Positions 25,851 to 35,122 of a DNA stretch of 64,000 nucleotides are shown piece by piece; the stretch's first letter is position 1; the number at the start of each line of letters is the position of its first letter. The notes below the pieces were generated by a model, which worked only from the letters and a program-made list of their open reading frames with translations, made no database searches and was not told where the DNA came from. The translations under genes and the position numbers were made by a program. This DNA is from an uncultured Gammaproteobacteria bacterium (lineage in GTDB: Bacteria > Pseudomonadota > Gammaproteobacteria > Steroidobacterales > Foliamicaceae), in the NCBI GenBank assembly GCA_951828235.1, contig OX639965.1, positions 1-64,000 of the forward strand, in the 5' to 3' direction.

Positions 25851-26914
25851 GCGCGCGCATCGCATTCGTGGACCGTGACGGCACCCTGATCGAGGAGCCG
25901 ACCGACTTCCAGGTCGACAGCCTTGCGAAGCTCAGGCTGGCGCAAGGCGTCGTGCCCGCGCTACGGAAATTGCAGGATGCCGGCTTCGAACTGGTGATGG
26001 TCAGCAACCAGGACGGGCTCGGCACCGACAGCTTCCCACAGGAAGACTTCGACGGCCCGCACGAATTCCTGATGACGCTGCTCGCCTCCCAGGGGATCGA
26101 AATTGCCGAGGTCTTCGTTTGTCCGCACGTTGCCGAAGACGGCTGCGAGTGCCGCAAACCGCGCACCGGCCTGGTGAACGAGTTCATGCGCACGCGACCG
26201 GTGGATCGCGACGCCAGCGTGATGATCGGCGACCGTGACACCGACATGCAGTTCGCCGACAACCTGGGCGTACGTGGCTTCCGGGTCGACGCCGGGCAAC
26301 CGGGTAGTTGGGAGCAACTCGTCCGCGAGATCGTCGATGCGCCGCGGATCGGCCGCGTGCGCCGCAAGACCCGCGAGACGGACCTGATCGTGGAAGTCGA
26401 TCTCGACGCACCGCCCGGAGCCGAAGTGGCCACCGGAATCGGTTTCTTCGACCACATGCTGGAGCAGCTGGCCAAGCACGGCGGCTTCGGGCTCAAGCTC
26501 AACTGCAAGGGCGATCTGGAGGTGGACGAGCATCACACTGTCGAGGACTGTGCCCTGGCGCTGGGCGCAGCCCTGAAGGACGCGCTCGGCGACCGGCGGG
26601 GGATCAGCCGCTTCGCTTCCGAGCTGCCCATGGACGAAGCCGACGTCAAGGTCCTGCTGGACCTGTCCGGGCGCCCGTGGCTCAAGTTCAGGGGCAAATT
26701 CGCACGCGAGAGCGTCGGTGGACTGCCGACCGAACTGGTCGAGCATTTCTTCCGTTCGCTGGCGGAGGCCAGCGGCGCCACGCTGCATATCCGAGTGCGC
26801 GGCGAGAACACCCACCACATGATCGAGTCCTGCTTCAAGGGCGTGGGAAGGGCCCTGCGCCAGGCGATTGCGCGCGAGGGAGGCGGCATTCCCAGCACCA
26901 AGGGCGTCCTGTGA
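25847..26914 (+). CDS. hisB: Bifunctional histidinol-phosphatase / imidazoleglycerol-phosphate dehydratase
   Basis: A 355-residue fusion. Residues 1-~165 are a HAD-type phosphatase (FVDRDGTLIEEP; MVSNQDGLGT; CECRKPRTGLV; MIGDRDTDMQFA), and the rest is IGP dehydratase (TGIGFFDHMLEQLAKHGGFGL; EVDEHHTVEDCALALG; RGENTHHMIESCFKGVGRALRQA). This fused form is typical of gammaproteobacteria. A CECRKP zinc-type loop is partly kept. The start overlaps hisC (ATGA), and the TGA stop overlaps a GTG at 26911, the apparent original hisH start. Confidence 0.96.
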   Translation: MSARIAFVDRDGTLIEEPTDFQVDSLAKLRLAQGVVPALRKLQDAGFELVMVSNQDGLGTDSFPQEDFDGPHEFLMTLLASQGIEIAEVFVCPHVAEDGCECRKPRTGLVNEFMRTRPVDRDASVMIGDRDTDMQFADNLGVRGFRVDAGQPGSWEQLVREIVDAPRIGRVRRKTRETDLIVEVDLDAPPGAEVATGIGFFDHMLEQLAKHGGFGLKLNCKGDLEVDEHHTVEDCALALGAALKDALGDRRGISRFASELPMDEADVKVLLDLSGRPWLKFRGKFARESVGGLPTELVEHFFRSLAEASGATLHIRVRGENTHHMIESCFKGVGRALRQAIAREGGGIPSTKGVL

Positions 26915-26994
26915 ACGCGGATGCGGCCCGGGTGGACCGGGACGTGGCGCTGGTGCCGTGTCACGCCCGTATCGGCGCATCAGAGCGCGCCTGA
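26911..26994 (+). pseudogene. Displaced original 5' end of hisH (27 codons)
   Basis: A GTG at 26911 overlaps the hisB stop as GTGA, the usual coupling in this operon. It encodes a peptide whose residues 8-15, VDRDVALV, look like the first strand of HisH just before the DCGGAN motif. The frame then enters the palindromic element at 26953 and stops at 26992-26994. In the present hisH, the element's right arm supplies RDTALV directly before DCGGAN. I infer that the ancestral hisH ran from here into 27220 and was split by the insertion. Confidence 0.6.
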
Positions 26995-27214
26995 CGTGTC
27001 CCTGCAAGGCGCAGGCGGCATGGAATACTCGCTGTATTGCAAACGGCTGCAACGCAGCAGGGGCGCGTCAGGCGCGCTCCCGAAGGGCGTGTCTCCCGTT
27101 GCCCGCGGCCGCGTTGCGCCCCATGGCAATGGGAGGCGCCATTCCCGGCGGGACGCGTCTTGCCGCGAACAACGGGAGACACGCTGATGCGCCGATACGG
27201 GCGTGACACGGCAC
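26953..27214. repeat. 262-bp palindromic element with three-way-junction fold (MITE-like)
   Basis: Perfect 30-bp terminal inverted repeats, 26953-26982 and 27185-27214, enclose two further stem-loops. Stem 2: 26983-27005 with 27057-27079, 21 Watson-Crick pairs and two G-U pairs. Stem 3: 27087-27101 with 27170-27184, 15 pairs. Stem 2 abuts the left arm and stem 3 abuts the right arm, with 7 bases between them, so the whole unit folds as a three-way junction. The outer ends read GTGCCGTGTCACG inward, similar to the IS630 ends (GTGTCGTGTCCCG). The right flank is TA, the left flank TG. No protein is encoded wholly inside. Confidence 0.8.
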
Positions 27215-27801
27215 TAGTGGATTGCGGCGGCGCCAACATTGCGTCCCTGCGGTTCGCCCTTGAGCGCCTGGGCGTGCAGGCGCACTTCACGCGCGACGCC
27301 CGCAGGATCGAAGCCGCGGAGCGGGTACTCCTGCCGGGCGTAGGCGCCGCCGGGGCCGGCATGGGAAGGCTGGCCGACGCGGGCCTCCTGGAGCTCATAC
27401 CCCGCCTGACGCAACCCGTGCTGGGTATCTGCCTGGGGATGCAGTTGCTCTATGAGGGCTCCAGCGAGGACGATACGCCCTGCCTTGCCGTCATACCCGG
27501 TCTGGTTGAGCTGCTCGAAGCTTCTCCCGAGCACACCATCCCGCACATGGGGTGGAACCAGGTGGATCGGCGCGCGGATTCGCGCCTGTTCGACGGCATC
27601 CCGGACGGTTCCTGGTTCTACTTCGTTCACAGCTACGCCGCATCGCCCGGCGAGCACTGTGTGGGCGACACCGAGCATGGCCGCCGCTTCGCTTCTGTCG
27701 TAAACAGGAACAATTTCTTCGGCGTGCAGTTTCACCCGGAACGTTCGGGGCGGCACGGGCAGCGCCTGCTGAAGAATTTCCTTGAACTTCCGTGGAACTG
27801 A
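27187..27801 (+). CDS. hisH: Imidazole glycerol phosphate synthase, glutamine amidotransferase subunit
   Basis: A 204-residue HisH that supplies ammonia to HisF. The class I amidotransferase triad is present: Cys in VLGICLGMQLLYEG, His and Glu in FGVQFHPERSG. The oxyanion region is LPGVGAAGAGM. The start codon ATG 27187 and its ribosome site (GGGAG) lie inside the palindromic element, and the first residues MRRYGRDTALV are encoded by the element's right arm. The core domain from DCGGANIASLRFAL is intact, so the protein is probably functional with a substituted N-terminus. The stop overlaps the hisA GTG start. Confidence 0.93.
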   Translation: MRRYGRDTALVDCGGANIASLRFALERLGVQAHFTRDARRIEAAERVLLPGVGAAGAGMGRLADAGLLELIPRLTQPVLGICLGMQLLYEGSSEDDTPCLAVIPGLVELLEASPEHTIPHMGWNQVDRRADSRLFDGIPDGSWFYFVHSYAASPGEHCVGDTEHGRRFASVVNRNNFFGVQFHPERSGRHGQRLLKNFLELPWN

Positions 27802-28526
27802 TACCTTCGATCGACCTGATGGGCGGACGGGTGGTGCGCCTGCACCGCGGCCGCTTCGATGACGCGGTCTTTTATTCGCACGGCGCCCTGGAACTGGCCC
27901 GGAACTGGTCGCGCCTGGGCGCCCGCAGCCTCCATGTGGTCGATCTCGACGGCGCACGTTCGGGGCAAAGGGAAAACGCCGCCATTGTTTCCCGCGTCGT
28001 GGCGGAGACATCGCTCGCCGTTCAGGTGGGCGGCGGCATACGCGACGGCGAATCCCTGGACGCGGTCTTCGCGAGCGGAGCAAAGCGGGCGGTGAGCGGC
28101 AGTGCGCTCGCGGAGGATCCTTCTCGGGCGGGCCGCTGGGTGAAACGCTACGGTTCCGGTCGCCTGGTCGCGGCACTGGACGTGCGTGCCGGCAACCAAC
28201 CCGAAGTGCTGACCCGGGGGTGGGTGCGCGAGAGCGGCCACTCCCTGTGGGAACTGCTGAATCTGCTCCTGGACCAGGGACTCCGATGGTTTCTGTGCAC
28301 CGATGTCAGCCGTGACGGCATGCTCAGCGGCCCGAATACGGACCTGTACGCCGAGTGCGTTGAGCGCGCGCCGACGGCCTCGTTCATCGCCTCCGGCGGC
28401 GTATCGCGGGCGGATGACCTCAAGGCGCTGGCCGACACCGGCGTGGCGGCGGCGGTCTCCGGCAAGGCCCTGCTGGAAGGGCGCATCAGCGCCGAGGAAG
28501 CCGAACAGTGCTGGCGCGGCGGATAA
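27792..28526 (+). CDS. hisA: ProFAR isomerase
   Basis: A 244-residue (beta/alpha)8 barrel that isomerises ProFAR to PRFAR. Catalytic Asp8 lies in [15 protein letters not shown], and the second catalytic Asp in [16 protein letters not shown]. Phosphate-binding loops are [14 protein letters not shown] and [11 protein letters not shown]. It starts at GTG 27792, overlapping the end of hisH by 10 bp, and its end overlaps the hisF start (GTG 28508). No unusual residue is seen. Confidence 0.95.
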   Translation: MELIPSIDLMGGRVVRLHRGRFDDAVFYSHGALELARNWSRLGARSLHVVDLDGARSGQRENAAIVSRVVAETSLAVQVGGGIRDGESLDAVFASGAKRAVSGSALAEDPSRAGRWVKRYGSGRLVAALDVRAGNQPEVLTRGWVRESGHSLWELLNLLLDQGLRWFLCTDVSRDGMLSGPNTDLYAECVERAPTASFIASGGVSRADDLKALADTGVAAAVSGKALLEGRISAEEAEQCWRGG

Positions 28527-29275
28527 TCCCCTGCCTCGACGTGCGCGACGGCCTGGTCGTCAAGGGCGTGCGTTTCCGCGGGCACCGCGTGATGGGCGAG
28601 ATCATGGACCTGGCGCGCCGTTACCGCGAGGAACACGCCGACGAAGTCGTGTTCTACGACATCACCGCCAGTCCGCACGGCCGTTCCGTGGACCGAAGCT
28701 GGATTCTGCGCGTGGCGGAGGTACTGGACATTCCCTTCTGCGTGGCCGGCGGCATCCGCGATGTCGCGGGGGCCGAGGAAGTACTGATGAACGGCGCCGA
28801 CAAGATCTCCGTCAACAGCCCGGCGCTGGCCGATCCTGACCTGATCGGCGAACTGGCCCGCCGCTTCGGCTCGCAATGCGTGGTGGTGGGAGTCGACAGC
28901 AGCGGTGGCGACGGCCGGTGGCGGGTGCATGAGCTGACCGGCGACCCGTCGCTCAGCCGCGAGGCCGGGCGCGATACGCTGGACTGGGTCCGCGAAGTCC
29001 AGGATCGGGGCGCGGGCGAAATCGTGCTCAACTGCATGAACATGGACGGCGTGCGGCAGGGCTATGACGTCGAACAGCTGTGCGCGGTGCGCGACTGCTG
29101 CAGCGTCCCGCTGATCGCCTCCGGCGGCGCCGGGGCCCCGGACCACTTCGTCGAAGTCTTTCGCCGGGCGCGCGTGGACGGCGCGCTGGCCGCGACCGTA
29201 TTTCACTCAGGACAGATCGCGATCCCCGATCTCAAGGAGTACCTGGCCACCCGCGACGTGGCGGTGCGCGAATAG
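28508..29275 (+). CDS. hisF: Imidazole glycerol phosphate synthase, cyclase subunit
   Basis: A 255-residue HisF barrel. Catalytic residues are in [20 protein letters not shown] (Asp12) and [17 protein letters not shown] (second Asp; E. coli has ...LNCMDQDG). The phosphate sites [15 protein letters not shown] and [13 protein letters not shown] are present. It forms the HisH-HisF complex, with ammonia channelled through the barrel. The start is GTG, overlapping hisA by 19 bp. It is convergent with hisE, with 3 bp between the two stops. Confidence 0.95.
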   Translation: MLARRIIPCLDVRDGLVVKGVRFRGHRVMGEIMDLARRYREEHADEVVFYDITASPHGRSVDRSWILRVAEVLDIPFCVAGGIRDVAGAEEVLMNGADKISVNSPALADPDLIGELARRFGSQCVVVGVDSSGGDGRWRVHELTGDPSLSREAGRDTLDWVREVQDRGAGEIVLNCMNMDGVRQGYDVEQLCAVRDCCSVPLIASGGAGAPDHFVEVFRRARVDGALAATVFHSGQIAIPDLKEYLATRDVAVRE

Positions 29276-29278
29276 GGG

Positions 29279-29581
29279 TCAGCGGCGGGAGCGCAGTTCC
29301 TCCAGGACCTCGGCGAGCGAAACGCCGGAGCCTTCAAGCAGCACCAGCAGGTGATAGATCACGTCGGCCGCCTCGGCGCGTACCGCCCGCGGGTCGCCGC
29401 CAGCCGCCGCCAGCGCCAGTTCCACCGATTCCTCGCCGAATTTCTGCGCCACCCGCTGAATGCCTTCGCCCAGCAGTCTTGCCGTGTAGCTTTCTTCCGG
29501 CGCCGCCCCGGCGCGCGAGCGGATAACCGCTTCAAGCTCCAGTAGGAAGTCCGCCGAAGCGCCTCTGCCTTCGATGTTCAC
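29279..29581 (-). CDS. hisE: Phosphoribosyl-ATP pyrophosphatase
   Basis: A 100-residue HisE of the MazG-like all-alpha fold, hydrolysing PR-ATP to PR-AMP. The metal-binding motif is QKFGEESVELALAAAGGD with EAADVIYHLLVLL. It is separate from hisI, unlike the HisIE fusion of enterobacteria, and lies on the strand opposite to the rest of the his genes. Its GTG start overlaps the stop of the lysC-lysA fusion (GTGA, 29578-29581), so its translation should be coupled to a lysine-pathway gene. hisI is not in this window. Confidence 0.93.
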   Translation of the reverse strand: MNIEGRGASADFLLELEAVIRSRAGAAPEESYTARLLGEGIQRVAQKFGEESVELALAAAGGDPRAVRAEAADVIYHLLVLLEGSGVSLAEVLEELRSRR

Positions 29582-32166
29582 TCAATCACCTCCTCCGCGG
29601 CGGGTTCCCGCAGGTTGTAATTCGAGGCCATTACACGGCCGTAGGCGCCGGCGTTGGCGAACAGCAGCACGTCGCCCTCGCGGCACTCGGGCAGCATGCG
29701 ATCGCGAGCCAGCACGTCGCCGCTCTCGCAGATCGGGCCGACCACGTTCACCAGCCGCGTCGCCGGTTCCTCCAGTCTGCTGAGGTTGTGCACCTCGTGG
29801 TAGGAACCATAAAGCGCCGGGCGTATCAGCGAGTTCATCCCGGTTTCCACGCCCACGTAGCGGGCGCCGCTCTTGCCCTTGACCTGGGTGACCCGCGCCA
29901 GCAGCACGCCGGCCTCGGCCACGACATAGCGGCCGGGTTCGAGCCAGAAATCCAGTTCGCGGGGCGCGTTTTCGCGGCAGCGCGCCAGGTCCCTGTCCAG
30001 CTCCGCAAGGTCCAGGCCACGCTCGCCGCCGTGCTGGGGTACGCCCAGTCCGCCGCCGAGATTGATCACGCGGACATCCGGAAAGTGCTCCAGGCACTCG
30101 AGCAGCGTCTGCGCGATCGGGGACCAGGCGCCGGGATCCATCACGCCGCTTCCCATATGGGCATGCAGCCCGGTAACCCGAGCGCCGGCCGCGGACGCGG
30201 CCTCGGCCGCGCGCCGCACTTCGAATAACGGAACCCCGAACTTGGAATGCACGCCGGCAGTGCGAACGTGCCGGTGCAGCCCGCGCCCGACACCGGGGTC
30301 CAGGCGAACGAACAGGTCCTTTCCGGCGAACAAATCCGGCCATTCCAGCAGCACGCCGAGGTTGTCCACCGTCAACTGAACGCCGGCTTCCAGTGCCTCG
30401 CCGTACTCGGACCGCGGCGCGAAGTTTGGGGTAAAGAGGATGCGTCCCGGATCGAGCTCCGGGAGCAGCTCGCGCAGCAGCCGAATCTCTCCGGGCGACA
30501 CGCACTCGAACTCCAGGCCGCTGTCGCGTACGCGCCTGAGCACGCCGGGATTCGGGTTGGCCTTGATCGCGTAGTAGACGCGATCTATCGATTCCATGCC
30601 CTTGAGCCGCTCCGCCTGCTCCGCCACACGGTCAAGACTGTAGGCATAGGTCGCGCCCCGCTCCGCCGCAAGCTTCAACAGTTCGGCGCGCCGCTCGACC
30701 CACCATGGCGCGTCGGCGCCGGCGGACGCGACGGGCGCCGGCTCGGTCAGTTCCTCCCAGGCGGGACCGAACAGTTCGTCGCTGGCCTCCGGCACGATCA
30801 GCCGCCCATGCAGACGCTGCGCCAGCCTGCGGGCCTGTGCCGGCTCCACCACGAAGCTGATGTTCAGATCGCTGGCCGCCTGGCTCAACAGGTGAATCGG
30901 CTGTTCGCGAAACGCCTCCAGCGCCGGCCCGACATCGTGCAGGACCGCCCGGATGCGCCGTCCGACGAGCGTCACTACGCTGGTATTGGTAGTGACCTTC
31001 ACCTGGCCTATGCGCTCCAGCTCGGCCCGCAGCCGGGCCATCAGCGCGGGGGTGAGCGCCTCGGGATCGGTATCCAGCGTAACGGTCACGTTGCTTTCCG
31101 AAGTGGAAACCAGGTCCACGGAAAGCCCGAGGTCGCCGAAGCAGGTGAACACGTCCTTCAGAAAGCCGACCCGCCGCCACATGCCCAGCGTTTCCAGCGA
31201 CACCAGCGGGACGCCGCTGCGCAGCATGACCGCCTTGACCCTGGCGCTGTCCGGTTCCTCGGCCGGACCCACGCTGGTGCCGGGCAGCTCGGGATGCAGC
31301 GTGGACCGCACGGTCATGCCGATGCGGCTGTCGCGCAGCGGGGCGATCGACAGCGGATGCAACACGCCGCCACCGGACGTCGCGATCTCCTGCGCTTCGG
31401 CGTAACTGAGCCTGCGCAGCAGCCGCGCGCCGCTGATCACCCTGGGATCGGCGCTGAAAATGCCGGGCACGTCAGTCCAGATTTCAAGGCGCTCAGCGCC
31501 GATGGATGCGGCCAGCGCGGCCGCCGAAACGTCCGAACCGCCCCTTCCGAGCAGCACTTCCTCGCCTTCGCCGTTGCGGGCGATATAACCCTGTGTCAAC
31601 GGCACTCCCGGAAGACTCTCGAGTAACGCAGCTGCTTCGGGATCGTGCTCGTGCTCGCAAACGGCGTGCAGCATGGATTCGCGTTCGCTGGCCCAGTCCC
31701 GCGCCGTTGCCCGCAGCAACCTCGCCGGATTCACCGGGGAAATCCGGATGCCCTTGCGTTCCAGCACCGACGCTGCAAGCCGCCCGGCAAGCCGTTCGCC
31801 CAGCGCCAGCACCTTGACCCGCGCCCGGTAGCCCGCCTCGCCGGTCAACGCTATGCCGCGGAGCAACTGCGCGAGGTCTTCCAGATCCGGTCCCAGGCAG
31901 CCGTCCGCATCGTCGATATTCATTTCCCGGGCCAGCTCGCGATGCCGATCGCCCAACTCCTTCTCAAGGCCCCCATGCTCGTCGCGCCGCGCCAGCTCGA
32001 TCAGGGCTTCCAGGTCGTCGGTAACGCCGGCCACGGCCGAATGCACCACGATGGGCCTTGCGCCCTGCTCGCGACGGCGGCGCACCAAGCGCGCGATCGT
32101 GTCCCAGCCGGCAGCCGTGGCCACGCTGGCGCCGCCGAACTTGAGCACTACCCAGGGCGCGCTCAT
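29578..32166 (-). CDS. lysAC: Bifunctional aspartate kinase / diaminopimelate decarboxylase
   Basis: An 862-residue fusion of the first and last enzymes of lysine synthesis. Residues 1-~290 are aspartokinase (VVLKFGGASVATA; GRGGSDVSAAALAAS), and ~310-460 hold ACT regulatory domains (VSLETLGMWRRVGFLKDVF, then LVSTSESNVTVTLD). From ~490 onward it is DAP decarboxylase: PLP Lys in YYAIKANPNPGVL, HAHMGSGVMDP, NLGGGLG, and the Cys-Glu of the neighbouring active site in VGPICESGDVLARDR. Fusions like this are known in Xanthomonas and relatives. Its start overlaps the upstream flavoprotein stop (ATGA), and its stop overlaps hisE. Confidence 0.95.
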   Translation of the reverse strand: MSAPWVVLKFGGASVATAAGWDTIARLVRRRREQGARPIVVHSAVAGVTDDLEALIELARRDEHGGLEKELGDRHRELAREMNIDDADGCLGPDLEDLAQLLRGIALTGEAGYRARVKVLALGERLAGRLAASVLERKGIRISPVNPARLLRATARDWASERESMLHAVCEHEHDPEAAALLESLPGVPLTQGYIARNGEGEEVLLGRGGSDVSAAALAASIGAERLEIWTDVPGIFSADPRVISGARLLRRLSYAEAQEIATSGGGVLHPLSIAPLRDSRIGMTVRSTLHPELPGTSVGPAEEPDSARVKAVMLRSGVPLVSLETLGMWRRVGFLKDVFTCFGDLGLSVDLVSTSESNVTVTLDTDPEALTPALMARLRAELERIGQVKVTTNTSVVTLVGRRIRAVLHDVGPALEAFREQPIHLLSQAASDLNISFVVEPAQARRLAQRLHGRLIVPEASDELFGPAWEELTEPAPVASAGADAPWWVERRAELLKLAAERGATYAYSLDRVAEQAERLKGMESIDRVYYAIKANPNPGVLRRVRDSGLEFECVSPGEIRLLRELLPELDPGRILFTPNFAPRSEYGEALEAGVQLTVDNLGVLLEWPDLFAGKDLFVRLDPGVGRGLHRHVRTAGVHSKFGVPLFEVRRAAEAASAAGARVTGLHAHMGSGVMDPGAWSPIAQTLLECLEHFPDVRVINLGGGLGVPQHGGERGLDLAELDRDLARCRENAPRELDFWLEPGRYVVAEAGVLLARVTQVKGKSGARYVGVETGMNSLIRPALYGSYHEVHNLSRLEEPATRLVNVVGPICESGDVLARDRMLPECREGDVLLFANAGAYGRVMASNYNLREPAAEEVIE

Positions 32167-33569
32167 GAGCTCAGTACCTTGCCGGGGTTCATGATCCCGC
32201 TCGGATCCAGGACGCGCTTGAGCGCACGCATCACCTGGAGTTTCACCGGATCTCCGAGCCGTTCCAGTTCGTCTTTCAGCAGCACCCCCACGCCGTGTTC
32301 GGCGCTGAAGCTGCCGTCCATGGACCAGGCCAGCTCACGAAGTTCGGCGCTCAGCAGCCGGCCCTGCTCGGAGAAGCGGTCCGGGTCGATGTCCCGCGGA
32401 CAGGGAACGGAATAATGCAGGTTGCCGTCGCCCACGTGCCCGAACGGCAGCGCCTCCGCGCCGGGAAGGCGTTCGCGGCAAACCTCGCGCGCCGAATCGA
32501 GGAACTCGGCAATGCGTTCCGGCGGCACGGCCAGGTCGTGGCGCAAGGCCGGGCCCGATCGCCGCATCGCCTCGGGAACGCCATGGCGCAGGCGCCAGAT
32601 CGCATCGCGCTGCGCTTCGCTGACCGCGCATACGGCGTCGAGCAACTCGCCGCGCTCGCGGGCCGACTCAAGGAACTCGGTGAAACGTTCGGCCAGCAGA
32701 GATTCCTCACCGGCGCCGGCCAGTTCCACGCACAGCAGCCAGGGCGCATCGATGCCCCCGGGAATCGGGACGTCCTCCAGGTGCTCCTCGCAAAGCCGCG
32801 CCGCGCCGCGTGAAATCAGTTCGAAGGCGTTGAGCTCCTCTCCAAGCGCCGACTGCGCCGTACGAAAGAGCGAGACGGCCTGATCGGCCGTGGCCACGCC
32901 CAGGAGCGCGGTAATCCATGCCTTTGGACGCGGGTACAGGCGCAGCGTCGCCGCGGTGATGACGCCCAGGGTCCCTTCCGACCCGATGAAGAGTTGTTTG
33001 ACGTCATAGCCGGTATTGTCCTTGGCCAGCGGCTTCAGATCGGACAGTACCCGGCCGTCGGGCAGCGCGACTTCCAGCCCCAGCACCATCTGGCGCGCCA
33101 TGCCGTAGCGCAGTACGTGAATACCGCCGGCGTTGGTGGCCAGCACTCCGCCCAGTTGGCAACTGCCCTCCGAACCCAGGCTCAGGGGAAACAGGCAGCC
33201 CGCCTCATCGGCGCGTTCCTGCAGCGTGGCCAGCACGCAGCCGGCCTCGGCCGTCAGGCTGCCGGCGCCGAGCTCGCGCACCCGCCGCTGCCGGTGCAGG
33301 CTGAGCAGAATCTCGTTCGCCTTCGAATGCGTGCCACCGCACAGCCCGGTGCGGCCGCCCACCGGCACCACGCCGACGCCCCGGGCATTGCAGGAGGAAA
33401 GAACGCGGGCGGTCTCGCCGGCGTCCTTCGGTGCTACCAGCAGCCGCGACCTGCCGCGGTAGCGCCCGCGCGGCTCTTCCAGATAGGGCTCAAGCAGCGC
33501 AGCGTCGGCAACGCAATGCCGCTCGCCGACTATTGAGGCAAGCTCGCGGTGGACGGTCTGCGCATTCAT
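32163..33569 (-). CDS. FAD-linked D-2-hydroxyacid dehydrogenase-like oxidoreductase
   Basis: A 468-residue VAO-type flavoprotein of the GlcD/D-2-hydroxyglutarate dehydrogenase group. The FAD-binding block is VVPVGGRTGLCGGTHS, with LGSEGSCQLGGVLATNAGG and IGSEGTLGVITAATLRLYP. The metal-substrate site is ALPFGHVGDGNLHYSV, and SFSAEHGVGVLLKDEL plus DPSGIMNPGKVL close the domain. A D-2-hydroxyglutarate substrate would fit a neighbourhood of amino acid synthesis, because some SerA enzymes make it, but this is inference. It is coupled by overlap to the lysC-lysA gene and to the membrane protein upstream (33566-33569). Confidence 0.88.
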   Translation of the reverse strand: MNAQTVHRELASIVGERHCVADAALLEPYLEEPRGRYRGRSRLLVAPKDAGETARVLSSCNARGVGVVPVGGRTGLCGGTHSKANEILLSLHRQRRVRELGAGSLTAEAGCVLATLQERADEAGCLFPLSLGSEGSCQLGGVLATNAGGIHVLRYGMARQMVLGLEVALPDGRVLSDLKPLAKDNTGYDVKQLFIGSEGTLGVITAATLRLYPRPKAWITALLGVATADQAVSLFRTAQSALGEELNAFELISRGAARLCEEHLEDVPIPGGIDAPWLLCVELAGAGEESLLAERFTEFLESARERGELLDAVCAVSEAQRDAIWRLRHGVPEAMRRSGPALRHDLAVPPERIAEFLDSAREVCRERLPGAEALPFGHVGDGNLHYSVPCPRDIDPDRFSEQGRLLSAELRELAWSMDGSFSAEHGVGVLLKDELERLGDPVKLQVMRALKRVLDPSGIMNPGKVLSS

Positions 33570-34627
33570 GGCTCATCCCGGGTTTCCGGCGGCGAGAATT
33601 CCTCTTCGAACAGTCGCCAGGAAACAAAGAACAGCGCCGCCAGGACCGGCCCGATGACCAGTCCGGAAAACCCGAACACCGACAGTCCGCCGAGCGTGGC
33701 CAGCAAAATGACGTAGTCCGGCAACTGCGCGGTGCGTCCAACCAGCATGGGCCGCAGCAGGTTGTCCGCCAGCCCCACCACAAGCACCCCAACGATGACC
33801 AGGATCAGTCCCTGTACCCACATGCCGGAGGCGAACAGCCAGATTGCAATCGGCGCCCACACCAGGCCGGGCCCCACCGCGGGAATGACCGACAGAACCC
33901 CCATGAGCACTCCGAGAAGGACCGGGCTGCCGATGCCCAGAAGCGCCAGCGTAATGCCGCCGAGTCCGCCCTGCACGGCGCCGATCGCGATCAGGGAAGT
34001 TACGCTCACCCGCGACACGGTCGCGAACTGGCCCAGCAACTCGTATTCGCGCTCATCGCCCAGCGGCAGGATGCGGACCAGCGAGTCGACGAGTTTCTCG
34101 CCGTCGCGCACGAAGAAGAACAGCAGGTAAAGCATGACCGCCAGTTGCAGCATCAGCTTGAGTGCGCCCTGCCCGGCGGCCACCAGCCCGGTGGCCGCAT
34201 AACGGGCGGCGTTGCCGACCATGGAGGTCAATCCGGAACGCAACTTTTCGAAATCCAGGCCGAAGTTGTCCAGGACCTCCCGCACCCAGGGCAGCCAGGA
34301 GCCGAGCGTATCCAGGACCGCCCCCGGGTCCAGCACACCCCGCTCGACGGCGGCGTAGAACTGGCTGGCCTCGCGCACCACCGCCCAGCCCAGCAGCAGC
34401 ACCGGCGCCACCACGCCGGCCAGCACGATCACCAGAATAATGGCGGCGGCCAGCGACCTCCGGCCCCACATGCGTGGCAGGAGGCGCCGGTACAGCCCGT
34501 GAAACAGGATCGCCAGCACCGCGGCCCAGAAGACCGCGAGCAGGAGGTCGGTCAGCAGCAGGACGAACGCCGCAGTGACTGCGGCCACCAGCACTAACAG
34601 GGAACTACGCTGCACTACTTGGCGCAT
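33566..34627 (-). CDS. AI-2E/PerM family membrane protein
   Basis: A 353-residue polytopic protein of the AI-2E transporter (PerM) family, with about seven or eight hydrophobic segments. Paired helices at the N-terminus (SSLLVLVAAVTAAFVLLLTDLLLAVFWAAVL), a central amphipathic region, then the family block LLGIGSPVLLGVLMGVLSVIPAVGPGLVWAP and IGPVLAALFFVSWR are present. ATG 34627 is used; an earlier in-frame start would run into the tRNA gene. Members export signals or ions in different species, so no substrate is assigned. The gene ends by overlapping the flavoprotein start. Confidence 0.87.
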   Translation of the reverse strand: MRQVVQRSSLLVLVAAVTAAFVLLLTDLLLAVFWAAVLAILFHGLYRRLLPRMWGRRSLAAAIILVIVLAGVVAPVLLLGWAVVREASQFYAAVERGVLDPGAVLDTLGSWLPWVREVLDNFGLDFEKLRSGLTSMVGNAARYAATGLVAAGQGALKLMLQLAVMLYLLFFFVRDGEKLVDSLVRILPLGDEREYELLGQFATVSRVSVTSLIAIGAVQGGLGGITLALLGIGSPVLLGVLMGVLSVIPAVGPGLVWAPIAIWLFASGMWVQGLILVIVGVLVVGLADNLLRPMLVGRTAQLPDYVILLATLGGLSVFGFSGLVIGPVLAALFFVSWRLFEEEFSPPETRDEP

Positions 34628-34654
34628 GATGGAAACGAAGACGAGTAACGAAAA

Positions 34655-34731
<77 letters not shown>

Positions 34732-34765
34732 GACCGGGTGCAGATTCTATCGCGTGGCGGCCGCG

Positions 34766-35122
34766 CTAGCGAAGCAAACGGTGCAGTTCCTCCAGCTCGA
34801 CACGCATCTGGCGCACGAATTGCTTCAGATGACTCTGGTCCTGACGCGAATCCTCTCCTTCCAGGCGCTGGCGGGCGCCGGCCAGCGTATAGCCTTCAAC
34901 CTGCAGCAGATGCCGGATCTGGCGGATCAGCATGATGTCCTGCGGTTGATAGTATCGGCGTCCGCCGCGCCGCTTGGTGGGGTTGAGTTGCGGGAATTCC
35001 TTCTCCCAGTAGCGCAGCACATGTTGCTCCACTTGGCAAAGCGTGCTGGCCTCGCCGATGGTAAAGAGGCGTTTCGCCGGAATCGGCGGTAGCTTCAGGT
35101 CCCGGTCAATCTGGTCCAGCAC
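34766..35122 (-). CDS. MerR family transcriptional regulator
   Basis: A 118-residue MerR-type protein. The winged helix is [27 protein letters not shown], with [33 protein letters not shown], then a short coiled-coil tail. There is no ligand-binding Cys cluster or larger sensor domain. It starts at GTG 35122, overlapping the end of ihfA by 17 bp. Genes of this type stand after ihfA and before tRNA-Pro in many gammaproteobacteria; its regulon is unknown. Confidence 0.9.
   Translation of the reverse strand: MLDQIDRDLKLPPIPAKRLFTIGEASTLCQVEQHVLRYWEKEFPQLNPTKRRGGRRYYQPQDIMLIRQIRHLLQVEGYTLAGARQRLEGEDSRQDQSHLKQFVRQMRVELEELHRLLR

Noticed and set aside
26881-27190. Frames through the hisB-hisH gap as an extra gene or a longer hisH
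   Set aside because: The open frame from 27037 runs through the palindromic element and encodes Arg/Pro-rich sequence with no homology to HisH; the ribosome site and ATG at 27187 give a normal HisH.
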